A stretch of 64,000 nucleotides of DNA from Streptomyces inusitatus. GTDB lineage: Bacteria; Actinomycetota; Actinomycetes; Streptomycetales; Streptomycetaceae. The DNA lies in NCBI RefSeq assembly GCF_014651115.1, contig NZ_BMWG01000019.1, positions 1-64,000 of the forward strand, written 5' to 3'. The notes beneath the pieces were generated by a model, which was not told the origin of the DNA, searched no databases, and was given only the letters and a program-made list of their open reading frames with translations. This document shows positions 26,974-36,460 of this stretch, one piece after another. A program made the translations under genes and the position numbers. The first letter of the stretch is position 1; every line of letters starts with the position of its first letter.

Positions 26974-29112
26974 ATGGGCGAGACTGGCCGCGTGTTGGGC
27001 AACCTTCCCAAGGAGACGACCAGTTTCGTCGGACGGGGCCGGGAGCTGTCCCGGCTCGACCGGGAGCTCGAACGCCATCGGCTGATCACACTCGTCGGCA
27101 GCGGCGGCGTGGGCAAGTCGAGGCTGGCGCTGCGCGCGGCGAGAGCGGCGGGCGGTGCCGGGAGCTTCCGGGACGGAGTGGCCTGGGCCGATCTGTCCCC
27201 GCTGCACGGGGACCGGCTGCTGCTGTCGACCGTGTCGGACGCCTGCGATCTCTCCGACCACACCCCCCGGATGCCGGTGGACGCGCTGTGCGAGTGGCTC
27301 ATGGAGAAGGAGCTGCTGCTCGTGCTCGACTCCTGCGAGCACCTCACCGGCCCCTGCCGGGCCATGGTGGGCGACCTGCTGACGACCGTGCCCGGGCTGA
27401 CGGTACTGACCACGAGCAGACAGCCGCTCGGGATGGACGGCGAGCGGCTGGTCGAGGTCGGCCCCCTGCGGGGGGACGGGCCGGACGCGCTGGAGCTGTT
27501 CCGGCAGCGCGTGGCGGCCGCCGCCGCGGACCGGGGGACCCTCTTCCCCGAGGAGCGGGAGGAGGGCGACGGCCGCGGCGGGCGGGCGGACGCGGTGTGG
27601 GAGGGGGCGGGCCAGGACGCGGCCGCCCGCTGGATCTGCCACCGCCTTGAGGGCATCCCCCTGGCGCTGGAGCTGGCCGCCGCCCAGGCCGGGCGCAGCG
27701 GTGTCCCCGATGTCGCCGAACGGCTCGGCTCCCGCCTCGATGTGCTCCGGGCGGCCGACGGCGCCGCGGTACGGCCGGAGCGGCACCGGACGATGCTTAC
27801 CACGATCGGGTGGAGTCATGAGCTGTGCGCACCGCTCGAACGGCTGCTCTGGGCGCGGCTCTCCGTCTTCCGGGGCGACTTCGAGGAGGCGACGGCCCGG
27901 GCCGTGTGCGCCGGCGGCCCGCTGGGGACCGAGCGGGTCGGCCCGCTGCTCGACCGTCTGGTGGCGGCTTCGGTGCTCACCTCGGTCAAGTCGGAGGGCG
28001 GCAGCGGCATCCGTTACCGCATGCTCGACACCATCCGGGAGTACGGCGGGCTCTGGCTGCGCGCGCTGCGCGAGGAGCGCGCGGTGGCCGACCGGCACGC
28101 CGAGCACTTTCTCGCCTTCGCGGCCCGCGCCGACGCGGAGTGGCTCGGTCCGGAACAGGCCCACTGGTACCGCAGGGTCGGCGACGTCCACACCGATCTG
28201 TGCACGGCCCTCGACCATCTGCTGGCCGTCGCCCCGGACCGGGCGCTGCGGCTGACGGGCCTGGTCGGCTTCTTCTGGAGCTGCTGCGGCCATCTGCACG
28301 AGGCCCGCGACTATCTGGAGCAGGCGCTGGCCGCCCATCCGGACGACGGTCCCCATCGCACCCGGGGGCTGTGGGCGCTCGGGGTGGCGATGACCCTCCA
28401 GGGCGAGTACGAGAAGGCCCGGCGTATCAGCGACGCGTGCGCCCGGTCCGCGAGCCGGGACGAGGATGTGCGGGGCACGCTCGCGGCCGCGTATCTCGGC
28501 GGACTGATAGCCCTGCTGACGGGCCGTGCGCTGGAGGCCGACCGGGTGGCGGCAAAGGCGCTGGGCGCGGCGGCGGCCGGGCCCTTCGACTCGGCCGACA
28601 GGCTCCGCTGCCATCTGGTGCGGGTCTTCGCGCTGACCGGGCTCGGCAGACTGCCGGAGGCGAGGGAGCGGGCGCTCTTCCTGCGGCGGGGCTGTGTGGA
28701 GCGCGGCGAGTCCTGGACCCGGGCCTATCTGGACTACCAGCTCAGCCTGATCGCGCTCTTCGCCGGGGAGCCGCTCGACGCGGCCGAGCACGCGCGGGCC
28801 ATGCTCGCGGGCAAGAGCGGCATCGGCGACAGCTTCGGCATCGCGCTGGGGCTGGATCTGCTGGCGGCGGCGATCGCGGCGGCGGGCGACGGGGAGCGGG
28901 CGGGGCAGGTGTACGGAACGGGCCAGGCGTTCTGGAGCACCGTCGGGCATCCGCAGCGCGGCACCCCGGAGCTGGCCACCGTGCGGGAGCAGTGCGAACG
29001 GGCGGCGCGGGCGGTGGTGGGCGACACCGTCTACGAGACCGCGTATCTGCGGGGCGCCACCACCGATCTGGAGTCCGGCCTCAAGGCGGCCATGATCCCG
29101 CCCTCCGGCTGA
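26974..29112 (+). CDS. STAND/AfsR-like ATPase without a recognisable DNA-binding domain
   Basis: The 712-residue protein opens with NLPKETTSFVGRGREL, then Walker A GSGGVGKS (about residues 44-51), Walker B ELLLVLDSCEH (about 112-122) and the TTSRQPL sensor. A winged-helix/TPR-like half follows (HLHEARDYLEQALAAHP, GEYEKARRISDACA). Most relatives in Streptomyces carry a BTAD/OmpR or LuxR DNA-binding end; here neither terminus shows one. The start may be the ATG at 26974 or the GTG at 26992, and neither has a clear ribosome site. It probably works as an ATP-driven signalling switch, partner unknown. Confidence 0.8.
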   Translation: MGETGRVLGNLPKETTSFVGRGRELSRLDRELERHRLITLVGSGGVGKSRLALRAARAAGGAGSFRDGVAWADLSPLHGDRLLLSTVSDACDLSDHTPRMPVDALCEWLMEKELLLVLDSCEHLTGPCRAMVGDLLTTVPGLTVLTTSRQPLGMDGERLVEVGPLRGDGPDALELFRQRVAAAAADRGTLFPEEREEGDGRGGRADAVWEGAGQDAAARWICHRLEGIPLALELAAAQAGRSGVPDVAERLGSRLDVLRAADGAAVRPERHRTMLTTIGWSHELCAPLERLLWARLSVFRGDFEEATARAVCAGGPLGTERVGPLLDRLVAASVLTSVKSEGGSGIRYRMLDTIREYGGLWLRALREERAVADRHAEHFLAFAARADAEWLGPEQAHWYRRVGDVHTDLCTALDHLLAVAPDRALRLTGLVGFFWSCCGHLHEARDYLEQALAAHPDDGPHRTRGLWALGVAMTLQGEYEKARRISDACARSASRDEDVRGTLAAAYLGGLIALLTGRALEADRVAAKALGAAAAGPFDSADRLRCHLVRVFALTGLGRLPEARERALFLRRGCVERGESWTRAYLDYQLSLIALFAGEPLDAAEHARAMLAGKSGIGDSFGIALGLDLLAAAIAAAGDGERAGQVYGTGQAFWSTVGHPQRGTPELATVREQCERAARAVVGDTVYETAYLRGATTDLESGLKAAMIPPSG

Positions 29113-29176
29113 CCGGGGGCCGCCCAGGGCCCGGGCCCGGCGGGCGCGGGGACGGTCAGACGGGCGCCGGGGACGG

Positions 29177-30091
29177 TCAGACGGCGGCGTTCGCCGACGC
29201 GGCCTCGGCCAGGGCCTGGAGCACCGGGCTGATCAGCGGGTGCCGCTCCGCGCCCCGGCGCACCGCGGCGAACACCCGTCGGGTCGCCGCCGGGCCGGAC
29301 ACCGGCCGTACCACCGCGTGCCGGGGTTCCACGTCGCGCAGGGCGGAGCGCGGCACCAGCGCGACTCCCGCGCCCGCGCCCGCGAGCGCGACGACGGCAC
29401 GGAAGTCGTCCGAGGAGTGCACCAGCCTGGGCTGGAAACCGGCCAGCTCACAGGCGAGCAGCACCATGTCGTGGCAGGGGTTTCCGGGGTAGGGGCCGAT
29501 CCAGTCGCTGTCGGCCAGCTCGGCGAGCGCGACCCGCCCGGCGGCCGCGAGCGGGTGGCTCTCGTGGAGGACGGCGTCGAACGGCTCCGCGTACAGCGGT
29601 ACCCGGGACAGCCGCCGGCCGTCGTCGCCGGGCGCTCCCCGGTACTCGACCGCCACCGCGAGATCCGCCTCGCCGTCGAGGACGAGCGGCAGGCTCTCGT
29701 CGCCCTCGGCGTCCCGCACCCGGACCCGGATGCCCGGGTGGCCGGTCGCGAGCAGGGCCATCGCGGGGGCGACGACCTCGGCGATGCCGGTGGCGAAAGC
29801 GGCCACCGTCACCTCGCCGGCCGTGCCGCCCGCGTACTCGGCGAGTTCCGCCTCCGCCCGCTCCAGCTGGGCCAGCACCGCGTGGGTGTGGGTGAGCAGG
29901 ATCTCCCCGGCCGCGGTGGGCCGGACTCCCCTGCCGCTGCGGATCAGCAGGGTGTGCCCGGTCTCCTGCTCCAGCGTGCTCAGCTGCTGGGAGACGGCGG
30001 AGGGGGTGAGGTAGAGCGCGGAGGCCGCGGCGGTCACCGTACGGTGGTCCGCCACGGCCCGCAGAATGCGCAGCCGTCTGGGGTCGATCAC
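29177..30091 (-). CDS. LysR-family transcriptional regulator
   Basis: This 304-residue LysR protein has the N-terminal winged helix (LRILRAVADHRTVTAAASALYLTPSAVSQQLSTLEQETG) and a substrate-binding domain from about residue 90. It starts at GTG 30091. It lies downstream of, and is co-oriented with, kbl and tdh (45-base gap), and may regulate them, though LysR genes are more often divergent from their targets. A 16-base direct repeat (GGGGACGGTCAGACGG) spans its stop codon. Confidence 0.88.
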   Translation of the reverse strand: MIDPRRLRILRAVADHRTVTAAASALYLTPSAVSQQLSTLEQETGHTLLIRSGRGVRPTAAGEILLTHTHAVLAQLERAEAELAEYAGGTAGEVTVAAFATGIAEVVAPAMALLATGHPGIRVRVRDAEGDESLPLVLDGEADLAVAVEYRGAPGDDGRRLSRVPLYAEPFDAVLHESHPLAAAGRVALAELADSDWIGPYPGNPCHDMVLLACELAGFQPRLVHSSDDFRAVVALAGAGAGVALVPRSALRDVEPRHAVVRPVSGPAATRRVFAAVRRGAERHPLISPVLQALAEAASANAAV

Positions 30092-30135
30092 CAGGTCATT
30101 CTGTCAGCCCGGCCGCCCGCTCCCGTCGCCCGGCC

Positions 30136-31317
30136 TCAGCCCTTGAGCTGCTCGCGCGCGTCGATGAACGCGGCGACGGCCCGCTCCACGTCCTGGGCGG
30201 AGTGCGCGGCCGAGAGCTGGACCCGGATCCGGGCCTGGCCCATCGGGACGACCGGGTAGGAGAAGCCGATCACATAGACGCCGCGCTCCAGCAGCAGCTC
30301 GGCCATGCGTCCCGCCTCCGCCGCGTCGCCGATCATGACGGGGGCGATGGGGTGGTCGCCGGGCAGGATCTCGAAGCCCGCCTCGGTCATCCGGGTGCGG
30401 AACAGCTCGGTGTTGGCCCTGAGCCGCTCGCGCAGCTCCCCGGCCGACTCCAGCAGATCGAGCACCTTGAGGGAGGCGGCGGCGATCACCGGGGCGAGGG
30501 AGTTGGAGAAGAGGTAGGGGCGGGAGCGCTGGCGGAGCAGGGCGACGATCTCGGCGCGGGCGGCGACATAGCCTCCGGACGCGCCGCCGAGGGCCTTGCC
30601 GAGCGTGCCGGTGATGATGTCCACCCGGTCCATGACGCCTGCCAGCTCGGGGGTGCCCCGGCCGCCGGGGCCGACGAAGCCGACGGCGTGCGAGTCGTCG
30701 ACCATGACCATCGCGTCGTAGCGGTCGGCGAGATCGCAGATCTCGGCGAGGGGGGCGACATAGCCGTCCATGGAGAAGACGCCGTCGGTGACGATGAGCC
30801 GGCGGCGGGCGTCCCGCGTCTCCTTCAGGCGGCGCTCCAGATCGGCGAGGTCGCGGTTGGCGTACCGGTGGCGGGCGGCCTTGGAGAGCCGGATTCCGTC
30901 GATGATGGAGGCGTGGTTGAGGGCGTCGGAGATGACCGCGTCCTCGGGGCCGAGGAGGGTCTCGAAGACACCGCCGTTGGCGTCGAAGCAGGAGGAGTAG
31001 AGGATGGTGTCCTCCTGGCCGAGGAAGGACGACAGCCTCGCCTCCAGCTCCTTGTGCACATCCTGGGTGCCGCAGATGAACCGCACGGAGGCCATGCCGT
31101 AGCCCCAGCGGTCCAGCGCCTCCTTGGCGGCCGTGACGACCTCGGGGTGGTCGGCGAGGCCGAGGTAGTTGTTGGCGCAGAAGTTGAGCACCTCGCCGGA
31201 GGCGACGGAGACCGTGGCGCTCTGCGGTGTGCTGATGACCCGCTCCGGCTTGTGCAGGCCGGCGGCGCGGATCTCGTCCAGGGTGGTGCGGAGGTCGTCG
31301 CGGACTGACGCGAACAT
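30136..31317 (-). CDS. kbl: 2-amino-3-ketobutyrate CoA ligase (glycine C-acetyltransferase)
   Basis: The 393-residue fold-type I PLP enzyme of the alpha-oxoamine synthase family shows FCANNYLGLADHPEV, SVRFICGTQDVHKELE, MVMVDDSHAVGFVG (PLP aspartate and histidine) and IITGTLGKALGGASGGY (PLP lysine). It splits 2-amino-3-ketobutyrate with CoA into glycine and acetyl-CoA. It follows tdh after 51 bases, the standard two-step threonine degradation operon. A GGGAG site precedes the ATG. Confidence 0.95.
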   Translation of the reverse strand: MFASVRDDLRTTLDEIRAAGLHKPERVISTPQSATVSVASGEVLNFCANNYLGLADHPEVVTAAKEALDRWGYGMASVRFICGTQDVHKELEARLSSFLGQEDTILYSSCFDANGGVFETLLGPEDAVISDALNHASIIDGIRLSKAARHRYANRDLADLERRLKETRDARRRLIVTDGVFSMDGYVAPLAEICDLADRYDAMVMVDDSHAVGFVGPGGRGTPELAGVMDRVDIITGTLGKALGGASGGYVAARAEIVALLRQRSRPYLFSNSLAPVIAAASLKVLDLLESAGELRERLRANTELFRTRMTEAGFEILPGDHPIAPVMIGDAAEAGRMAELLLERGVYVIGFSYPVVPMGQARIRVQLSAAHSAQDVERAVAAFIDAREQLKG

Positions 31318-31368
31318 GAAGGGTGCTCCCTCGGGTGTGACTGCGGTCTGGTGGTCGGGGGCCTCGGG

Positions 31369-32397
31369 TCAGCGGGTCCAGTCGAGGATGATCTTGCCGC
31401 TGCGGGCGGTGGCGGCCTCGTCGAACGCGGCCTCGAAGTCCCGGAAGCCATAGCTGCCGGTGATCACGGGGGTGAGGTCGAGTCCCGCTTCCAGCAGGAC
31501 CGTCATGGCGTACCAGGTCTCGTACATCTCGCGGCCGTAGATGCCCTTGACCGTGATCATCGAGGTGACGATCTTCGCCCAGTCGACGGCGAACTCCTGC
31601 GCCGGCAGCCCCAGCATCGCGATGCGCCCGCCGTGGGTCATGTTGTCGACCATGTCGCGCATCGCCTCGGGGCGGCCCGACATCTCCAGGCCGACGTCGA
31701 AGCCCTCCTTGAGCCCCAGCTGCCGCTGGGCCTCGTCGATGCCGTGGGCGGAGACGTTCAGCGCGAGGGTGGCCCCGGCCTTGCGGGCCAGTTCGAGACG
31801 GGACTCGCTGACATCGGTGATCACCACATTGCGCGCTCCCGCGTGCCGCGCCACGGCCGCGGCCATGATGCCGATGGGACCGGCGCCGGTGATGAGCACG
31901 TCCTCGCCGACGAGGGGGAAGGTGAGCGCGGTGTGGACCGCGTTGCCGAACGGGTCGAAGATCGCGGCGATGTCCAGATCCACCTGGGTGCGGTGCACCC
32001 ACACATTGGACGCGGGCAGTGCGACGTACTCGGCGAACGCGCCGTCGCGGCCGACGCCGAGGCCCACCGTGCTGCGGCACAGATGACGGCGTCCGGCGAG
32101 GCAGTTGCGGCACTTGCCGCAGACGAGATGGCCCTCGCCGCTGACCGTGTCGCCGACCTCGATGTCCTGGACGTCCGAACCGACGGCGGCCACTTCGCCG
32201 ACGAACTCGTGTCCGAGCACGCGCGGAGTGGTGACCGCCTGCCGCGCCCAGGCGTCCCAGGAGCGGATGTGCAGGTCGGTGCCGCAGATCCCGGTACGGA
32301 GCACCTTGATCAGCACATCGCCCGGGCCGGTCTCCGGCTCCGGCACGTCCTGGAGCCAGAGACCGGGCTCGGCGTGCTGCTTGACAAGTGCCTTCAT
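31369..32397 (-). CDS. tdh: L-threonine 3-dehydrogenase
   Basis: The 342-residue zinc MDR enzyme starts MKALVKQHAEPGLWL. It has the catalytic zinc site GICGTDLHI and GHEFVG, the structural zinc cluster GHLVCGKCRNCLAGRRHLC, and the NAD-binding VLITGAGPIGIMAAAVARHAGA. It oxidises threonine to 2-amino-3-ketobutyrate for Kbl. I start at the ATG with GGAG eight bases upstream; the in-frame start 33 bases earlier lacks family similarity. It leads the tdh-kbl operon. Confidence 0.95.
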   Translation of the reverse strand: MKALVKQHAEPGLWLQDVPEPETGPGDVLIKVLRTGICGTDLHIRSWDAWARQAVTTPRVLGHEFVGEVAAVGSDVQDIEVGDTVSGEGHLVCGKCRNCLAGRRHLCRSTVGLGVGRDGAFAEYVALPASNVWVHRTQVDLDIAAIFDPFGNAVHTALTFPLVGEDVLITGAGPIGIMAAAVARHAGARNVVITDVSESRLELARKAGATLALNVSAHGIDEAQRQLGLKEGFDVGLEMSGRPEAMRDMVDNMTHGGRIAMLGLPAQEFAVDWAKIVTSMITVKGIYGREMYETWYAMTVLLEAGLDLTPVITGSYGFRDFEAAFDEAATARSGKIILDWTR

Positions 32398-32692
32398 CGG
32401 GGCGGCTCCAGGCATGTGGGGATGGATCACAGGAAATGCGGTCGAACGAGATGATCACACCAATGACGGCAAAATATGTCAGCGTCAACGAATGGACCGG
32501 GACCAATCTGCCCAGCGCGGCCCGCCGGAGTCCATCGAGGATTTCTTAAGCGGGCCAACAGCGGAGCTTCACAGGCGGCGCGGCGGGGCGCGCCGGGCGG
32601 TACGGGACGGGCCCGGGGCCCCCGCCGGGGGCTGATTCCGGGGGCCGGGCACTTCGGTCGCACATTCGGCCCCGCGGTGCGAGCCTGGGAGG

Positions 32693-32983
32693 ATGAGCTG
32701 GGCATCGTGGACGACCACAGGTGTGTACTCCGGGCGCGGCGGAGTCCTCACCGACGAGGTCGGCGCACTGACCGGGGACCTCACCGTGCACACCACCTGG
32801 GCCGACGGCGAGGCGAGGGTCGCGGTGCAGTACAGCGGCGCTTCCGACTGGTTCACCATGTCGGGCAGCCCCACGCCCTGCGAATCCGAGGAAGCCAGCC
32901 GGACCCTCCACCAGGCCGTGGTGGAGGCCGTGGCGCACGGCGGCGGCGCGACCGTCCCCGCCGTGCCGCGCGAGCCCGCCTGA
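32693..32983 (+). CDS. Hypothetical protein conserved in style with Streptomyces
   Basis: This 96-residue protein has no signal peptide or membrane helix. The centre, LTGDLTVHTTWADGEARVAVQYSGASDWFTMSG, looks like a compact beta domain, followed by a helix and an alanine/proline tail. GGGAGG lies almost against the ATG at 32693, so the true start could be the in-frame GTG at 32723. I do not recognise a family. It converges with the DUF6397-type gene, with only five bases between stops. Confidence 0.55.
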   Translation: MSWASWTTTGVYSGRGGVLTDEVGALTGDLTVHTTWADGEARVAVQYSGASDWFTMSGSPTPCESEEASRTLHQAVVEAVAHGGGATVPAVPREPA

Positions 32984-32988
32984 GCCCG

Positions 32989-33999
32989 TCAGGAATCCCG
33001 GCGGGGCGGCCGGGCGGCGTGTCTCGGCCCCCTCGGCCACAGCCGCTTGAACAGCGAGCGCCCGCGCGACCGGCGACGCGCCGTGGCCACCCGGCCGACC
33101 GGGGCGTGCTCCGGCCCGCCCACCGGGACGGAGACGGCCGGAGCGGGCACGGCCGGGACGGAGACGGCCGGGACGGTCGCGCGGCCCACCCCCAGGACTC
33201 CGACGGGCCCGTGGACCACTCCCGCTCCTCGGCCCGTGGCCGGACCGGCCCCGAGCCCGGAGCGGCCGAGTCTGGCCTCCCGTACCGCCAGGGCGAGGCT
33301 CATCCGGTGCCGGAGGATCTCGCTCGGGTGATCGGCCAGCCGCAGCCGGTCGACCACGGCCTGGGCCGCCGGTGACAGCGGCCGCACCGGGACGAGTCCG
33401 GGCCGCAGCAGACGGAGTGTCTCGCGCTCACCGGGGTCGGTCACCACCTGGGCGACCGTGTCCGGGTCGAGCACGGCGGCGACGGCCGCGGCCCGCTCCC
33501 ACGGATCGCGCGCCTCTCGCAGCAGCAGCTCCAGCAGCCGGCCCCGCCAGGTGCGGGCGCGCCGGTCCTCCCCTTCGTCGAGCATCGCCCGCTGGGCGGG
33601 CGGTGTCCTGCCGCTGAGCAGATCGGGGTGGTCGGCGGCGAAGTCCTCAAGCTCCTCGACGAGATAGAGCCAGACGACCGCGTGATAGCGGTTGAGATAG
33701 AAAGCGACCGGGGCGAAGTGGCCCGTGCGGGCGAGCCGGGTGAAACGCCCCGGGCTGATGGCGAGCAGCCGCGCCCCTTCCCCGGTGCCCGCGGTCCGCA
33801 CCCGCTCCCGCAGCTCCTTCGGGAACCCCGGAGCGCCGCGCAGTCGCTCGATCTCCGCCCGGGCGACTCGCGCGGGCCCGTCGGCCGCCCGGGACACGGC
33901 CCGGATGTGCCCGAGCCGGACCGCGAGATCGAACTCGGACTGCTTCAGCTCCAGCAGCCGGGCGGCTCCCACCGCGGTCAGCACTTCCCGTACCGTCAT
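32989..33999 (-). CDS. DUF6397-family protein
   Basis: The 336-residue protein begins with an excisionase-like winged-helix region (ELKQSEFDLAVRLGHIRAV, then VARAEIERLRGAPGFP) and continues with FYLNRYHAVVWLYLVEEL and WRGRLLELLLREARDPWERAAAVAAVLDP, which I recall as DUF6397, common in Streptomyces and of unknown function. The C-terminal 90 residues are low-complexity (repeats of VPAVSVP) and basic, and the DNA there is a tandem of ACGGCCGGGACGG units near 33125-33180. Confidence 0.75.
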   Translation of the reverse strand: MTVREVLTAVGAARLLELKQSEFDLAVRLGHIRAVSRAADGPARVARAEIERLRGAPGFPKELRERVRTAGTGEGARLLAISPGRFTRLARTGHFAPVAFYLNRYHAVVWLYLVEELEDFAADHPDLLSGRTPPAQRAMLDEGEDRRARTWRGRLLELLLREARDPWERAAAVAAVLDPDTVAQVVTDPGERETLRLLRPGLVPVRPLSPAAQAVVDRLRLADHPSEILRHRMSLALAVREARLGRSGLGAGPATGRGAGVVHGPVGVLGVGRATVPAVSVPAVPAPAVSVPVGGPEHAPVGRVATARRRSRGRSLFKRLWPRGPRHAARPPRRDS

Positions 34000-34131
34000 G
34001 ATCGTCTCCCCCGTGCGTCATGAGTACTCTCAGTGACGACGATAGCCCGCTGCGGCGACATCCCGCCGGGCCTGTGGACAACCTGTCCGCGCAGACCCGA
34101 CGGACTGGGAGGGGAGTGGAGTTCTCGCAGG

Positions 34132-34536
34132 TCAGGGGCGAGAGATACCGGGTTGCCTGGCCGCGACGCCCAAGTGTTCCCCGACCCGGTTGACCATCAG
34201 GGTCATCTCGTAGGCGATCTGGCCGATGTCTGCCTCGGCCTCGCTCAGCACACAGAGGCAGCTTCCCTCGCCCGCCGCCGTGACGAAGAGCAGCGCCTCG
34301 TCGAACTCGACCATGGTCTGACGCGCCCTGCCGGCGCGGAAGTGCCGCCCGGAGCCCCGGGCCAGGGAGTGCAGCCCGGAGGAGACCGCGGCGAGGTGCT
34401 CGGCGTCCTCCCTGGCGAGTCCGGTGCTCGCCCCTGTGACCAGCCCGTCGTTGGACAGCACCAGTGCGTGCCTGATGTGCTCGATCCGCTTGGTCAGATC
34501 ATCGAGCAGCCAGTCGAGTCCTTTGTCCAGTGGCAT
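34132..34536 (-). CDS. Roadblock/LC7-domain protein (CvnB-like)
   Basis: This 134-residue protein is a roadblock/LC7 fold: LDWLLDDLTKRIEHIRHALVLSNDGLVTGAS, then AAVSSGLHSLARGSG and FDEALLFVTAAGEGSCLCVLS. In Streptomyces such proteins are the CvnB component of conservons and act with a GTPase (CvnD) and a histidine kinase (CvnA). No cvnA, cvnC or cvnD is adjacent, so this is an orphan copy. The ATG at 34536 follows GGAGGG closely. Confidence 0.85.
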   Translation of the reverse strand: MPLDKGLDWLLDDLTKRIEHIRHALVLSNDGLVTGASTGLAREDAEHLAAVSSGLHSLARGSGRHFRAGRARQTMVEFDEALLFVTAAGEGSCLCVLSEAEADIGQIAYEMTLMVNRVGEHLGVAARQPGISRP

Positions 34537-34739
34537 GGTCGGTCCCTCCCCGCTCATACGTTCCCCGTGTTGCGGTAAGCCTTTCGCACCGGGGACGGCA
34601 GGGCAAGGTGCAACCGGTCCGCCGAATCACATGGCGGCACAGGTACATTCGAGAGGCATATTCAATTTCCCCGGAGCCTCGACGGCCGCCCTTTCCCGCG
34701 GGGAACGCGGAGATATGACGACCCCGGAACAGCCCGGTT

Positions 34740-34922
34740 TCAGCGGCCCAGCTCCTTGCGGGAGGCCTTGCGCAGCCGACGCCGCTGCGTGGGGTCGAGC
34801 GCCAGATACGCCACCGCGGGAACACCCAGGACGATCAGCAGAGCCGCCCAGAACGGAATCACCGTCATCAGCAGCAGCCCGACGGCCACTCCCCCGATGA
34901 CGATCTTTGTACGTGTCGACAT
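34740..34922 (-). CDS. Small two-helix membrane protein
   Basis: This 60-residue protein has two hydrophobic helices (VIGGVAVGLLLMTVIPFW and ALLIVLGVPAVAYLAL) and a strongly basic tail (QRRRLRKASRKELGR). AAGGAGG seven bases before the ATG makes it a convincing gene. No family or function recognised; the tail probably faces the cytoplasm. Confidence 0.75.
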   Translation of the reverse strand: MSTRTKIVIGGVAVGLLLMTVIPFWAALLIVLGVPAVAYLALDPTQRRRLRKASRKELGR

Positions 34923-35018
34923 CTCGACGCCTCCTTGTGCGGCCTTCGCCTATTCCTGCCGTGAAACGCGCGGGTGCACCGCACAGTTCCACTATGCGCT
35001 CCGTACCCCCTCCACGCG

Positions 35019-36182
35019 TCATCCCCGTCCGTCCGCCCTCAGCGGTTCGCCGACTTCGCGCAGATGCCCCAGCGCCTGCCGATAGGACTCGACGAGCCCG
35101 GTCTCGTGGTAGGCGAGGGAGAGCGCCCGGCAGTGGGCGCGCACCAGAGGCTGCGCGAGGCGCAGGTGCGGGCGGGGCATGCTGGGGAAGAGATGGTGCT
35201 CGATCTGGTAGTTCAGCCCGCCCAGAAGCCAGTCCGTGACCGGGCCGCCCCGGACGTTGCGCGAGGTCAGCACCTGCCGGCGTAGATGTCCCCAGCTCTT
35301 GCCGCGCTCCTCGTCGGGCATCTCCATCCCCTTGTGGTTCGGCGCGAAGGCCATGCCCAGATGGAGCCCGAGCAGCATCTGATGGATCAGGGCGAAGACC
35401 AGGGCCCGCACCGGCGGCATCGCGGCGAGCAGCAGGGTGACGTACCCGGCGACATGGGCGATGAGCAGCAGCCCCTCCAGCGAGCGGGCACGGCGGGACG
35501 GACGGGGCCCTTCGCCCGACGGGGCCGAGAAGACGGCCCGGAAGCCGTAGATCTTGAGCGCGAGTCCTTCGAGAGTGGTCAGCGGGAAGAAGAGCCAGGC
35601 CTGGTGGCGGGTGAGCAGGCCCCGGAATCCGGCGCGCCCCACGGCCTGCCGCTGGGTGAAGACGAGAATGTCGGCCGCGACATCGGGGTCTTTGTCGACA
35701 TGGTTGGGGTTGGCGTGGTGCCGGTTGTGCTTGTCGTTCCACCACTCCTGACTCATCCCCAGCAGCAGATTGGCGTGCAGAAGCTGGATGATCCGGCCGG
35801 TGCGCCGGTCCGCAGTGATCTGGGAGTGCCCGGCGTCATGGGCGAAGAAGGCGGTACGGGTGGAGAACAGCGCCAGCGGGGGTGCGAGCGACAGCGCCCA
35901 CCAGGAGCCGCCGGCGAGGACCGTGCCCGTGACCACGGCGGCCAGGGCGAGCAGATTGAGGAGGATGCCCCTGGCGTACCAGTCGGTGCGGCGTTCGAGC
36001 AGCCCCTGTTCCCTGACGATCCGCAGCAGCGGCGCGAACTCGGACCCGGTCCTGCCCCCGGAGGGCGACGCGGGCGCGCCGACGGACGGGTGCGCGTCGG
36101 CCGGCGGGGGCGCGTCGGCGCCGGATCCCGGAGAGGCCGCCACGGACGACTGGCCCGTGGGAGGGGCGGTGGCCTGGGGCAT
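35019..36182 (-). CDS. Membrane fatty-acid (acyl-lipid/acyl-CoA) desaturase
   Basis: The 387-residue desaturase has the three histidine boxes of the linoleoyl-CoA/delta-6-like group: HDAGH (115-119), HNRHH (152-156) and QIEHH (326-330), the last with the variant glutamine typical of front-end enzymes. Four membrane segments flank them. About 45 proline/alanine-rich residues at the N-terminus look disordered. The ATG at 36182 is preceded by GGAG. It introduces a double bond into membrane acyl chains; the electron donor is encoded elsewhere. Confidence 0.9.
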   Translation of the reverse strand: MPQATAPPTGQSSVAASPGSGADAPPPADAHPSVGAPASPSGGRTGSEFAPLLRIVREQGLLERRTDWYARGILLNLLALAAVVTGTVLAGGSWWALSLAPPLALFSTRTAFFAHDAGHSQITADRRTGRIIQLLHANLLLGMSQEWWNDKHNRHHANPNHVDKDPDVAADILVFTQRQAVGRAGFRGLLTRHQAWLFFPLTTLEGLALKIYGFRAVFSAPSGEGPRPSRRARSLEGLLLIAHVAGYVTLLLAAMPPVRALVFALIHQMLLGLHLGMAFAPNHKGMEMPDEERGKSWGHLRRQVLTSRNVRGGPVTDWLLGGLNYQIEHHLFPSMPRPHLRLAQPLVRAHCRALSLAYHETGLVESYRQALGHLREVGEPLRADGRG

Positions 36183-36460
36183 GGAGGTCTCCGGTCTTCG
36201 GGGTCGCGCAGGGCCCTGTGCGACTGCGCTGACCTGAGAAAACGTAGGCAAGCACGACCTCACCGGACCATGGCGCCATCCCCCGGACCGGGTGGGGGGC
36301 AGCCCGCCCGGCCGACTGGTGCTGGCCACACCTCCCGGCGGGGACAAGGATGCGAGTGAGGAGGGTCACCTGATCACGAGAGGCGATTCGGCCATCGCAT
36401 CGGGTACCCTCGGCGACTCCCACCTGTGCGCTAGTCAAATTTGAGGAATGCGTCATCGCT

